Positions 19,284 to 30,023 of a stretch of 64,000 nt of DNA are shown one piece after another (position 1 is the stretch's first letter; every line of letters starts with the position of its first letter). The DNA is from Karstenula rhodostoma CBS 690.94 (Eukaryota > Ascomycota > Dothideomycetes > Pleosporales > Didymosphaeriaceae), in the NCBI GenBank assembly GCA_010093485.1, contig MU001509.1:366256-430255 (forward strand), in the 5' to 3' direction. The notes under the pieces were generated by a model. It saw nothing but the letters and a program-made list of their open reading frames with translations, searched no databases and had not been told where the DNA came from. The position numbers and the translations under genes are program-made.

Positions 19284-21419
19284 CTAGTACCCTTCAGTAA
19301 CGACAATCTGCCAGTTTCCTCCCTTGAGGGAGAACGCCACGCGGTTGTCGTTCTCTAAACGGGCAGCTCTTGGCCTTGTACCGTTGATCTTCACATCCGG
19401 AATTTTTCCCTTCACGAAGACAGGCAGGGTGACCTCACCATTTGTCCCGCTTGGAGTGCTAACAGTGACCCGATAACCGCCCGCATACCTTGAGCGCTTA
19501 GCGACAAACTTGCCCAAGTTTGTAACAAACCCGGCTTCAGCATTCTTTACGTCACCAAATTGAGGCCTCAACGTCCATGTGCTCCCCGCAGGACTGGTGA
19601 CTGTGAGACCCACGATATATTCCGTTAATGCGCTCGTGGGTCCGGCGCTCCAACCATGAGCGTGCGATACGTAGGATGCATCGTAACCGTAACCGCGGCT
19701 GGATCGATATCCGAACGTGCCATTCACTAAGTAGCCCTCGATAACGGTGGAGCCAGTTCCGTTTTCGTGATTTGCATACCATCCCCAGCTTCGGCGGATA
19801 AGGTCAAGAGCTCGGTTTGTTTCATCAATAGTAAAATGAGCTTGGATCTCGAAGCTAGAGATGAAAGGCGATATGTTTTCTGGCAGCTCAGGAGCCACAG
19901 CCCCAATATCTGACCAATTTTCTGTCAACCTGGAAGAGATGCTAGAAGCGATAGAAGAAGAGGCATTGACCACGCCGAAGAGTATGGCCATGCTATTTGC
20001 GTCTTGTGGGTGAAGCTTTGTGGCCGTGGCGTTGTCCTTGAAGGCGCCGTATGCATTATCGAAGCAATGAGTTTGAATGTTTGTCCGCAAAGTATCAGCC
20101 TGCTGCAGCCACTTCGCGCTCAATCCGTTGGTGTCTTTCATCCAGGTAGCCAGCGAAGCTCCGGTTCGAAGTGTATGGTACAGGATTACGTTGGCTTCAG
20201 TGAGATTGCCGCCAGTCTGCCAGCGAGCCCAATCGCGTGTACCTGTGGAGTTCAAAAGACCACTCGGTTGGACCTTGCCGTAAATATATGACATTGCCTT
20301 CAGATATTTGGCCCAGTTCTGTTGTACAAAGGTCGTGTCGTTCTTGTAGAGCATGTAGTTGTACGTGCCAATCATCGTCCACATATGGTAAGTATCGCTG
20401 TTTTGTTGCAGTAGAGGAGGGCCTGCTTCGGGAAAGGAACCGTCTTTATTCTGTTGATCGTTAGATACAAGGTGGTGATGGAACGAGCAGCGTTACCTGG
20501 TAGTTGTACATCACTTGCAGTGCGTTTTTGACGCTGTCCAAATCCCCAATGCTCACGAATCCAGAAGGAACAGCAATACCCATATCGCCGGGCCAAACGG
20601 CGCGGTCTCTTTTGGCGCCATCTACGATGATTGTGTCGCCTGGTCCCAGGGTACCATTGTTCGCCCAACCGTTGGCGAGCATGGGAACCCAGCGTCCGGT
20701 GTTGACCGGTACAGAGTTAGTTTGCAAGGTATATGCGCCTGCGTACCAAATCCTATTCAAGAGTTCGTCGTCGCTATGGAAATAACCTTGGTAAGCTCGG
20801 AGGTTGGCCCAAGTCGGTTGAAAGCTGATCTCCAATTGTAAATTGGACATACTGACAGTGGTTTCGGTGTCTGCGATGAGGAAAACGGTTAGGTAGCGGA
20901 AACCACCCCGCATGACTTTGTCTGGCATGGCGTATGAACCATTTCCGGCTGTAGAGAAATTCGCATAGAGGGCTCCGTCTCTGCCAGCGAATTTCCCATT
21001 GGATGCATCAGACCACTCGCCAATCCAGGTGCTGGCTTCCGTGAATGCCATGCCTAAACTGCCGGAGGCAGAGGAAGAATAAGACAAGGACACGATTCCG
21101 CCAACTTCTCGTCCAAAGTCCAGGACCACATTCGAGCCATTGCCAGAAAGGCTAGCAGATCCGGTCCATGGCCGAGATGTTCTATTCCGAGTTGTGAAGA
21201 CATGCTCTGGAGAGATTGTCCGAGAAGATGGCGCGTAAATGCTCTTCTCCCACACCCCTAGAGTTTGTTAGTATCTCTGGATAGGTCTGTTGGTACTTTA
21301 GTACCTGGAAAAGCAGTCTCGTCGGGACCGCTGCAAGATGTTTGTCGCCAGCATTGCGCTGCCTCTGTCGCAAGACAAAATGCGGAGAGTAGTCCGAGAT
21401 ATGCCGACTTGATCTTCAT
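19284..21419 (-). CDS. GH78 alpha-L-rhamnosidase, secreted
   Basis: Three exons (21419-21305, 21257-20497, 20450-19284) give 680 residues. Signal peptide about 1-20 (MKIKSAYLGLLSAFCLATEA). A beta-sandwich region follows (VVLDFGREVGGIVSL), then the (alpha/alpha)6 barrel with the family motif DGAKRDRAVWPGD at about 251-263, which holds the residues linked to acid catalysis, and HGWSAGPTSALTEYIVGL in the C-terminal barrel. The enzyme removes terminal alpha-L-rhamnose from rhamnogalacturonan or plant glycosides outside the cell. It converges on the alpha/beta hydrolase with 147 bp between stops. Introns are 47 and 46 nt. Confidence 0.93.
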
Positions 21420-22619
21420 GGCGACAATTGGGACGTTTGTAGAAGACGAACTGTAGAAGACACTGATAGCGAACCATAGCACTGGAGACGCCGAGAAATC
21501 CTGGCAGCCATATTCGAACTATGGGGGCAAAAGAGGCTCGGGATTGGATTCAACCGAGACTGAGTTTCTCCGGATGTACATAGAGGCTAAAGCTTAGTGC
21601 GACTTTGATCGACAATGCGGGGAAAACATTAACTCGTCGTCACTGCCGCCTACCGTTGGCAGCTGGATAGGGGTATATTAAAGCAATATGCGCAACACTG
21701 AAAATACAGATAGCTTCCTGAGCAGACTTTATGGGCGATGTAGGAGATAGTTGATAGATGCAATGTGAGCAGCTATTACGCTGTGCTTCTGAGAGTTAGA
21801 TCGAATCGTGCTCTACATTGGATCACAAACCATACCAAAAGTTAGATGAATCTAGGAACGGAGACTTTCGATTTTAAATGATCGCAAAAATCCGTGGAGG
21901 AGGAAGAAATAGGAGAGAGGAACGGAGATGTGCGCTAGCTGAATACGGTGCGGCAGCGGCAGAACCTTTGTTCCTTGTTGAACTCACAACACCATGGTTC
22001 ATTCTGGTGGGCCCACTCCAAGCTCTACCGTCGGCACGGCCAACATGGCAAATTCTTATGTCATACATCTCGCACCGCTATGCCCATGTGATGGCTGCCT
22101 TCAGCAACGTCCCATGACTAAAGCTGACCCCTGGCTCCCCGAATAGACCGGGCTGTGTGACCTGCCATTGCTACCAACGGTTATCGTAATTCCATGCCAA
22201 AGGGACCAAGAATTTCGCATTCACAATATTACGGAGGTCAATCGTTAGGACTCTGTTCACGCGCTTTCCGACCATAATAAGGCTCTCTCACGTCTGCCGC
22301 CAAATTAGCGCCAAGACGTTGCAACAATAGCATTCAACAGCGAGGTGAACCATGGGCGAACGCAGTCGCGTCACGAGTGGATACTTCGCCTTTCCTACGT
22401 GACAGCGTTTCCGTTGCGGCTCTCGCATTTACGTACCCTACACTTCACATAGCACGCAACGCTCTCTCACCCGTTACAACCCACGAAGCTTCGCGATATT
22501 TGCAACCAACACTGTATCTTGGACTTCACATTCACCAACAAAAGAGGCTGTCTTCTCGCAACCAACTTCGACTTTTTTCGGCACTGCCCTTCTAAATACG
22601 CTGGACGGGTGCAGCGTAT
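21420..22619. other. intergenic, no gene recognised
   Basis: About 1.2 kb upstream of both the GH78 gene (minus) and the next gene (plus); divergent promoter DNA. Small open frames are unsupported. Confidence 0.5.
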
Positions 22620-23726
22620 TTGGAGAGATCTGAGAAGAGTCAGATTGTCTTCACCATTTTGACCAAGATGGCGTTGCCCAGCTCCGGCCTGCCCTGCCTA
22701 CCGGCCGAAATCCGAAATGTTATCTACGACCGAGCCTTCCACGGAGATATTTCCAACACCGACACCCTCGCACTCATGAGGACATCGAAACAATTGCACC
22801 TTGAAGCAGGTTCCCACTTCTACGCCAACAACCCCTTCGTAGTCAGCTTTCCGGGTCCGACAGTGCCGGGAGCGACAGTCTTACCGCCTATCAACGATCG
22901 GTACCTCCCTTTTCTCAAAGACCTTGGGGTTGAGATTAGTGCAGGCTGTGCGACCCGCCCTCGAGTGCAAGAGACAGCCACTGCAATAACGCGGCTCACA
23001 ACAATCGGTGCCGCATTCGACAGAATCTCGGTTTTGATCCAATTTCCGCCTGAGCTGTCGTTCTTCCTCCAGGACAGGTGTGATGATCCGATACTAGACA
23101 AGTCTCATCCGATAACTACTGCTCTACAACACCTCCTCGGCTCAGGCGTGTCCAAGGTGGTCCAAATCTGGATGAATGGAGCTTGGTTTGCTCCAGGGCT
23201 CGCGGCCGAAATGAAAGGCTGTTATGGCTCGCGTCTCACGTTCATGCTCATCAACGAAGAGCACAAAATGATCGGGCTTGGCGACCCCGTGGTGTACGAA
23301 AAGGCCTTGACCGGTTGCTGCTCTTGCACTTGTTGCAAGATATTCGGCATGGCCGAAGACGGCAGCGAAGACTTGAGCACTGCGATCGGACTCGACCTCG
23401 ACTTGGTGGAGCATGTTCTTGATCTGGATACGACCGCACGCGAACCGTTGCTGGAGTTAGACGAAGATCCAGACACAAAGACCGAGGAAGACCTGATTGA
23501 TGAAGACGATATCGATATGGAGGATCTGATCTCCCTTGACCCCGGAGAAGTCGATGCAATAGTAGAAAACTGGGACCATACCTCTCGTCAACTCGCCCAC
23601 GAAGACATGACCACCAAGGAGATTGAGTTTATCGTAGCGATGGCTCCCCATATGCTACTCCCATCGTCACGAGCGGCTGGCGTGGTTGCATCCACTCACC
23701 CCGCGAGTGCTATGACTGGACCTTGA
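22620..23726 (+). CDS. hypothetical protein with F-box-like LPAEIRNVIYD motif and acidic C-terminal region
   Basis: Single exon, 368 residues from the first ATG, or 352 from MALPSSGL at 22668, which puts the conserved LPCLPAEIRNVIYDRAF motif close to the N-terminus and is perhaps the better start. This motif is shared by many fungal F-box-like proteins, including the gene at 11670. A Cys-rich stretch (CCSCTCCK) lies near residue 238 and a strongly acidic stretch (DEDPDTKTEEDLIDEDDIDMEDL) around 278-300. No membrane segment. Function unknown. Confidence 0.72.
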   Translation: MERSEKSQIVFTILTKMALPSSGLPCLPAEIRNVIYDRAFHGDISNTDTLALMRTSKQLHLEAGSHFYANNPFVVSFPGPTVPGATVLPPINDRYLPFLKDLGVEISAGCATRPRVQETATAITRLTTIGAAFDRISVLIQFPPELSFFLQDRCDDPILDKSHPITTALQHLLGSGVSKVVQIWMNGAWFAPGLAAEMKGCYGSRLTFMLINEEHKMIGLGDPVVYEKALTGCCSCTCCKIFGMAEDGSEDLSTAIGLDLDLVEHVLDLDTTAREPLLELDEDPDTKTEEDLIDEDDIDMEDLISLDPGEVDAIVENWDHTSRQLAHEDMTTKEIEFIVAMAPHMLLPSSRAAGVVASTHPASAMTGP

Positions 23727-23889
23727 AGGACCCAAGCGCGTATGACACCACGCCACCGCTTTCTACAATGGTCCTGTCAGCGTGAATCGGCAGGTTAGTA
23801 CTCACTATACCCTCACTGGGTGCTGCACGCATTGGTTTTACTATTATTTGTACCGGAACAACGCAAGCTTCAGGGCTGATTTGGCCCAT

Positions 23890-24816
23890 ATGGCGCCTCC
23901 AGACATGAAGGCGCAAGAGCTTTTGGATGCGACAAACATGAATATCGCAGACCTGGAAGCAAGACTCTCTGAGCTCTCGCGGTTGAGCTCACACCGACGC
24001 CCACCCCTCCGCAAGATGCCCGATCGCCGCGGAGATGGTAATGACGGCGACGACGAATTCGAAGAACACAGCGAGAGCGTCTACACATCGCAGGCACCGA
24101 CGCCGCTTTTCATCGCAGCCCAGGCTCTGCCTTCCCATTGCAAACCCGGCCCTACCACCTCCCCCACCGCCACCATGCCTTACCTCCTAGTCAAAAGCAG
24201 CGACGGCCTCCGCGACAACCACACCGCACCACACACCCCCTCGCTATCCAGCAGCGCCCTCCTCGCCAACGTCCAAGCCAGCATCCACGCCGCGATCCCC
24301 TTCCACACCGCCGCCCTCCGAGAAGCGCGCCTCGCCCACAAACCCGACACCCACCCCCGCCCTCAACCGCCGCCAAAACTCTGGACCACAACCCCAACAG
24401 CCCGCCCCTCCCCCTCCTCCCCAGACGCCCTGCTCCCCGGCCCGCCCCTCCCACGCGCCCGCACAGCGCCCCTCTTCTCCACGCGCCTCACAGAGAGCCC
24501 CCACCGCAGCCGCAGCCGCAGCCGCAGCCGCAGCCGCAAACAGCCTGCCCGCGTCTCTGCGCCCTCGGCTGCGGCTGCGGCGTCGTACACGTCTGACTCG
24601 GAGAGCGGGTCGGAGCGGGGGCGTCCACTCGCCATCTCGAAGCCTATGCTGCAGCATCCTATCCTGGTGGCGGGCGTGCATCTGGACGTAGGGGTGGGAG
24701 CGCCGAGGCCGCTGGGGCAGGCGGCAGCTACAGGGGATGGGGATGTTGGGGGGATGGTGGAGGCAGCGTGTCGGGCGGCGCAGCAGCGGCGGGGTGCGGG
24801 TGGCGGGGTGCGGTAG
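23890..24816 (+). CDS. hypothetical Ser/Pro/Arg-rich protein with SR-repeat
   Basis: Open frame of 308 residues from MAPPDMKAQELL; an in-frame ATG at 23782 would add 36 residues. The N-terminus has a short leucine-heptad helix (ELLDATNMNIADLEARLSELSRL), the middle is Pro/Thr-rich, and about residues 200-215 form a run of Ser-Arg dipeptides encoded by a GCAGCC-type hexamer repeat at 24508-24540. No domain recognised. The high GC and low complexity make chance openness possible, so confidence is moderate. Confidence 0.5.
   Translation: MAPPDMKAQELLDATNMNIADLEARLSELSRLSSHRRPPLRKMPDRRGDGNDGDDEFEEHSESVYTSQAPTPLFIAAQALPSHCKPGPTTSPTATMPYLLVKSSDGLRDNHTAPHTPSLSSSALLANVQASIHAAIPFHTAALREARLAHKPDTHPRPQPPPKLWTTTPTARPSPSSPDALLPGPPLPRARTAPLFSTRLTESPHRSRSRSRSRSRKQPARVSAPSAAAAASYTSDSESGSERGRPLAISKPMLQHPILVAGVHLDVGVGAPRPLGQAAATGDGDVGGMVEAACRAAQQRRGAGGGVR
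24508..24541 (+). repeat. hexanucleotide (CAGCCG)n microsatellite coding for SR repeat
   Basis: Five to six units of CAGCCG within the preceding gene, in frame as Ser-Arg. Such repeats change length easily, so alleles may differ in SR number. Confidence 0.75.
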
Positions 24817-25963
24817 CTGGATGATTTGAGATGGTTATATAATGGTGTGATTCAAGTTGTTTATGATGGTGTGGCTATGACATGCGTGTGAGGTGTAATA
24901 ACGTCTTAACAACGGCTCTTCCTCGTAACACGCACGCACGCACGCCCCCAGAGCCAACGCTTGCGAGCTTCGGATGGTTGGCATAACCCTCGGAGTGGTG
25001 TCCCTTGAAATGATACAGGATGTAGATATGAGTCAACGCTTGGCCCCGGTGTGGTACAGTCCTCCGCCACGGCACCGCTACGCTACCTCTTACTTACACG
25101 CCGCCCCCACTTCCTTTTCTTTCCTTTCTATAGCTAGCCCCCTGTTATCTGTACTACGTACTGCAGCTTACGTTAGCAGCTAATTATATACAGCAGGGCG
25201 TTGTGTTTCAGGTTGGGGCCGGGGTAAGCGCGCAGCGCGGGATCCTAGCAATTCCTCTAAGGCCTATTGTAGTAGAGAAGACTGACAAACCGAACGAGAA
25301 CGTGAGAAAAAGCGGTTAGGATCTTTACATGCATTCAAGCACCCAGCATTTGTAGATGCGATTATTTCTTCTCTATTTTCACACTTCGTTGTCTCCACCG
25401 TGGTCCCCGGTACATACACTTCAACCCGTGTCCCCGGTACATACACTCCACCTAGTGTCCCCTACATACACTCCAACCAGCCCCGTCGTCGTCCTCGTCT
25501 CGTAGGTAATTCGGGTCGGAGGGGGTATCATCTCGCACGAAGTGATTCGCTCAAAGGCAAGTACAGGAGCAAGGTGAAAGCTCCGTGTCCCAACGCGTCC
25601 CAGCCAGCAAATATAGCAACAGGTAGTAATAGCGGAACCTCGTCTCGTCTCGTCTCGTCTCGTCTCCCCGTCCAGGTCAACCCCAGCCGTCTGTGGGCAA
25701 AAGCCCCCCTGCACAGAAATGGTCTAAAGTGCGATGTGATGCGAAGTAAATGGTCCCGTCCCTGCTTCAAAAACGCCGTACAATGCAACGCTATGCGTAA
25801 AATGTCATGCTGAAACCTCCTCTTGCAGACACGCGGTCTTGGCCCCAGGCTGATTAAGTATCGTACTCGTACGCGATAGTATACTACAATTACTCCTTCT
25901 CTTTTCTCTCGTTAAAAAAGTGCAGCGAAACGAAACGTGGCGAAGCGGAAACAACAGCAGCGA
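24817..25963. other. intergenic with short tandem repeats
   Basis: No gene supported. About 25402-25478 holds three imperfect copies of a 22-28-bp unit containing TCCCCGGTACATACACT. About 25646-25670 is a (CTCGT)n pentanucleotide run. The remainder shows nothing I recognise. Confidence 0.6.
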
Positions 25964-27145
25964 TTAACTTGGGAGAACGTTCTCCTTCTGCTCGGTGATG
26001 ATGCCGCCGATGTTCTCAGCGAAAATGCGTTGTATGGGAAGCGTGATGGCATTCATCATGTTTTGCTGCAGGTCCTCTTTTATCTTTTGCTTCTCGAACC
26101 AGTAGTGGCGGACGTATTTGCCCTGGCAGTTGGAGATCTCGACGCCCGGGAAGCCGTTGGCCTCGGCGCACTGCAGCTCCTTGACGTAGTCTGCGTAGTC
26201 GTAGCGTATGTACTCGCCGAACGCCGACTGCTCGTGGAACTTGGGCATCTTCCACTCGGAGCAGCCCTTGTAGCGCGTGTCGTCGGGGCACTCGTGCCAG
26301 TCCTTGAGGATCTGCATCGTGTGGGCGTTGTTCTGGACAACCATGAAGCCAGTGTTGGTGTAGGTGCGGTTGAAGCGGTCAGAGTTGTACTGGGGCTCTT
26401 CGGGGTCCCAGGGATCGAGAGCCATGGTGAAACTGTGTTGTGGCTTGATTTGCCAGTAGTTGAACATCCACTCGAGGGGAAGGTGTTGGAAGCGAAAGGT
26501 TGCGTCTGCGTCGAGGAAAACGATGAACTTGTAGTTCTTGATGTGCTGGGCGAGTGCCGAGGGCTTGATCCAGGTTGCGTGGCGGTCTTCGAATTCGTGC
26601 GCGCGGACGAATTTGTAGTCGTAGCCGTGGATCAGCGAGTAGATGTAGTGGCTGAAGACGCCGCCCGAGACGTGGTTGAGCTTGCGCCAGTCAAAGAGGC
26701 CGTGGTTGAAGTGCTCGGTCGACTCGAGCGGACGCGTCTCGAGGTCCAGAATCAATATGTCCTTGCCCATGGGCTTCTTGTAGCGCGGAGCCCACGGCAA
26801 GGCGAGCGAGGTCAGGTTGAGGTCCTCGCCAATGAAGGAGAAGCTGGACTCGTCGGGGGCGATCTTGAGCGGCTGGTAGAGCTGGCGGATGATCTCGTGG
26901 ATGCCGAGCTTGGCTGCGCCTTCGTTGGTGACGGTCCTGCAGGGTGCGGGTTAGCCTCCAACAGCGAGGAATGCAGGATCCAGGGCGGGGGGGACGCACA
27001 TCTCGACGTGGGTGGTGCTCTTGAGGCGCTGGGGCATCTGCGGCGGGCTCTGCCAGGCCAGGAAGCCGAAGACGAAGAGCAGCACGAGGCCGGCGGAAAC
27101 GGCGAGGCCAAACAGGGGCCCCCGCGGGCCGGTCGTGGGCAGCAT
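25964..27145 (-). CDS. type II membrane glycosyltransferase with DAD motif (GT34-like)
   Basis: Two exons (27145-27000, 26936-25964) give 372 residues. A short cytosolic tail is followed by one signal anchor at about 9-29 (LFGLAVSAGLVLLFVFGFLAW) and a lumenal catalytic domain. KFIVFLDADATFRFQHLPLEW contains a DxD-type metal/nucleotide-sugar site (DAD), followed by NTGFMVVQNNAHTMQILKDW and HEQSAFGEYIRYDY, as in Golgi galactosyl-/mannosyltransferases of the GMA12/MNN10 type. Donor and acceptor sugars cannot be told from sequence. The splice (63-nt intron, GCTAAC branch) links the anchor to the catalytic part in frame. A long open frame on the opposite strand is only its GC-rich shadow. Confidence 0.85.
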
Positions 27146-28459
27146 CGTGTCGGCCGGCGCGCGTACGAGGAGTGGCAGCGGGATGGAGACGTGGGACGGA
27201 AGGCGGCGAGCATCGGACGGGAGGCACGGCGACACGGCGTGCTTTAAAGCGAGCAGGCAGCGAGAGATTAGGCTTGGCATCTGACGCTCAGCCCCTGGGC
27301 CTGGGACGACGACGATGCTTAGCGGCAAGGCGACGACGAGGCGAATCATCCGCGGCGAGACAGCCAGGGTGCACCGCCAAAGACACGCCCGCTGTGGCGC
27401 CAGGACGCTGCTGCGCGGAACCCGGCACGGGTGGCAGATATGGCTGGACGCTGGGCGCTGGACGCTGTTTCTGTGTCGCTGTCGCTGTAGCTGCTAGCTG
27501 GTGGCAACGACGCAGGGCTTGCACGCCGTCGCGCCGTGGCCGCTGCCTTGATCGCTACTTTCAACGGGGCTCGGAATCCACCCACCACCTCACTCACACT
27601 CGCAACCAGGACCAGAACCACACCGCGTTGCCCCACCAGCCCTTGCAGCGAGCGCACGCACACGGCCGACTCAGCGAGGTCCACCACGCGGCCTCCCGCC
27701 ACCCAGCCTGTGCCCTACCCCGCGCTCCCTGACTACACAGTACTTCCCACGCATGCATGCCGGACACGGCTTCATCGCACCGCCTGATTCGCCGCTGCTG
27801 TCCCTCTCACCTCGCCCGTGTACTGGGTTGCTCTGCTACACGTTGCCGAACTCGCCCACAAGGCCTTCTGGTGGTAGCTTTTGCCCGCTGAGGCCGGCTA
27901 ACGTAACAACAGAAGGCGACCGCGGGAACACGCCGGGCAACAGAAGGCGACCGCAGGAACACGCCGGGCAACAGAAGGCGACCGTGGGAACACGCGAGAC
28001 GGCAACGTGGGTAGCCGTTGGTGCGTGGGACTGTCTGTGCCTTGTAGACAGGTACCGTACCACGGGGCCCAAGCCTTAACGAGACGTCGTCAGTCCTCCG
28101 AAGGGACGCCCACGCACGCACATGTTTGTAGTTCATGGTAGAACTGCGTAGCCGACGTGGACCCGCCTTCACTGACCATCTCTGGCTATGCCCCTTGTGG
28201 TAAATGCCAGCAGAGCGTGAATGAGTTTTATGAGGAGAAGAGGGGGGTGGTGTAGATGGGTAGTGACGAATGCTGTTCAGACATTCTATACGAGCGGGGT
28301 CTTCAAGTCACTCGTTGTGACGAACAATCATTTGCTCGATATCCCCTGCACAGAGGCGTCTATGAAATCGCTTTCCCTACGCATCTGAGACTGCCACAGC
28401 CGTGCAAGGCATGCAGGTTCCAAACTTTCATCGCTCATTAGACCACATGCGTCGTGAAT
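27146..28459. other. intergenic with 31-bp minisatellite
   Basis: Upstream region of the glycosyltransferase and 3' flank of the TRM7 gene. Apart from the tandem repeat at 27907-27993 no feature is recognised. Confidence 0.5.
27907..27993. repeat. 31-bp tandem repeat, about 2.8 copies
   Basis: Unit begins CAACAGAAGGCGACCGCGGG and ends AACACGCCGGG. Copies start at 27907, 27938 and 27969 with one or two substitutions (CGCGGG, CGCAGG, CGTGGG). Confidence 0.85.
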
Positions 28460-29638
28460 TCATGCCTCCTTCCTCTCCTGCCCCTTCGTCTTCCCATAAG
28501 CCCCACCAGCCATCTTCCTCATCTCCAGCGCACGCTTATACGGCGGTGCCGTCGGCGGCTGCACCGGGTCCAGACTGACCCTGTCCTTGGGCAGTGCGTA
28601 TGTTGCATCCGAATCATACGCCGACAAATCACCGCAGGCCAAGAACGGAGCTATCCACCTCGCGCCGCCCTCCTCGACACCCTCCTCGACACCCTCCTCC
28701 TCGCTCTCGTCGCCGAGATCAATCTCCACGACACCGTCTGCCCGGACCACCCTCGACGGCTGCGTAGCCCCTGGCGTTCCGTCAGGTACGGGGAGTGTAG
28801 TGCCAGCGCCCAGCGGCTTCTCGAGCGATGGCTTGAAGCCCTCTGGCGGACGGAACCCCTCGCAGACGACAAACGCTTCGATGCTGGAGGCGCGCGAACT
28901 CCGCGGCTTGGCAACTCTCACGCGGGCGAAGACGTGCTTTAGCTGTGCGAAGAGCAGGTCTACGTCTTTGCCGCGGAAGATCTTGGCCACGAACTTGCCG
29001 CCGGGCTTGAGCACGCAGAGCGCGAGGTTGAGCGCCGCCCAGAGGAGCTGCGACTGCACGTAGATGTCGAGGTCGTGCAGGCCGGTGACATCGGGGGCGC
29101 CGTCGGAGATGACGAGGTCGACGGGCGCGGACGGCGAGGAGGTGGGAGAGGCGGCCGAGTAGGTGTCTGGGTCTAGGGCTTGCAGCATCAGGGGGACTGT
29201 CGACGGGTGCGTTATGTCTGCGCGGAGCGTCGTGACGCCTTCCAGCGGGCTCATGGGCTGGAGATCGATGGCGACGATGCGGACGCCTTCTCGTTTCTCG
29301 GCCTGCTTCACGTCCTGCACAGCGCCTCCATCTTCGCCGGCTGCTGCAGTGTCTACCGACTTCTTGCTCTTGCTGACACCAAGCACGTAGTCCCGCGTCT
29401 CTTTCTGCTTCTGCTCCCAGCCCGCTCTGCCGAACTTCTCACCCTTGATGAGCACCCGTGATAGGACCTGACTCCAGCTTCCGGGCGCCGCGCACAGATC
29501 CACGACCCGCGTGACGTCCTCGAAGAGGTTGAACTCTTCGTCGAGCTGCAGCAGTTTGTAGGCCGAGCGGGCGCGCCAGCCTTCTTCTTTGGCCAGGCGA
29601 TAGTAGGCATCGCGCTTGTCCTTTGAAGATTTTCCCAT
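28460..29638 (-). CDS. TRM7: tRNA 2'-O-ribose methyltransferase Trm7 (FtsJ family)
   Basis: Single exon, 392 residues. The RrmJ/FtsJ fold is clear: [15 protein letters not shown] (Lys28), the SAM site [16 protein letters not shown] (45-60), [10 protein letters not shown] (Asp179), [11 protein letters not shown] (Lys219) and SSIEAFVV (Glu254), forming the K-D-K-E catalytic set. Trm7 works with partner proteins to methylate riboses 32 and 34 of cytosolic tRNAs, notably tRNA-Phe. The protein has an insertion at about 62-118 and an acidic, Pro-rich C-terminal extension compared with yeast Trm7 (about 310 residues). Head-to-head with MAK5. Confidence 0.95.
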   Translation of the reverse strand: MGKSSKDKRDAYYRLAKEEGWRARSAYKLLQLDEEFNLFEDVTRVVDLCAAPGSWSQVLSRVLIKGEKFGRAGWEQKQKETRDYVLGVSKSKKSVDTAAAGEDGGAVQDVKQAEKREGVRIVAIDLQPMSPLEGVTTLRADITHPSTVPLMLQALDPDTYSAASPTSSPSAPVDLVISDGAPDVTGLHDLDIYVQSQLLWAALNLALCVLKPGGKFVAKIFRGKDVDLLFAQLKHVFARVRVAKPRSSRASSIEAFVVCEGFRPPEGFKPSLEKPLGAGTTLPVPDGTPGATQPSRVVRADGVVEIDLGDESEEEGVEEGVEEGGARWIAPFLACGDLSAYDSDATYALPKDRVSLDPVQPPTAPPYKRALEMRKMAGGAYGKTKGQERKEA

Positions 29639-30023
29639 CTCTTGATCGTGTTGATATCGTTTTCAAGCCAGTGCGTGCAGATAGTGCTACGGGGGCGGGG
29701 GTTGTCACGAGGTATAGACGTGATGTGCTGCCCACCTAACCTGCCTGCCTGCTTTTACACTTCTATCTCTTCTCAGGGTATACGTATACCAAGACCCAGC
29801 ACCTCTTCCAAAAAATCGCCTGCAAAGTGTCTCAAACCCCCGTGGGCCAGGCCGAATCGAGTCGTCGCTGTGAATTCTCTCGCTTCTCCCACATGGGCAA
29901 TTTTACGCGACCGAGCGGGGCAGCCCTACCCGACCGCCGACCGCCGACCCGTCGCCCAAAAATTTCCAAACGTTTTTTGGAATCGACAAACACACCGCGC
30001 GCGCAGCCGCTCGACTGCACATC
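29639..30023. promoter_or_regulatory. divergent promoter between TRM7 and MAK5
   Basis: 385 bp between two start codons in opposite directions, both genes serving tRNA/rRNA maturation. No specific element assigned. Confidence 0.6.

Noticed and set aside
25937..27247. 436-residue open frame on the plus strand
   Set aside because: It is antisense to the glycosyltransferase, whose domains and splice are convincing; long shadow frames are common in GC-rich codons.
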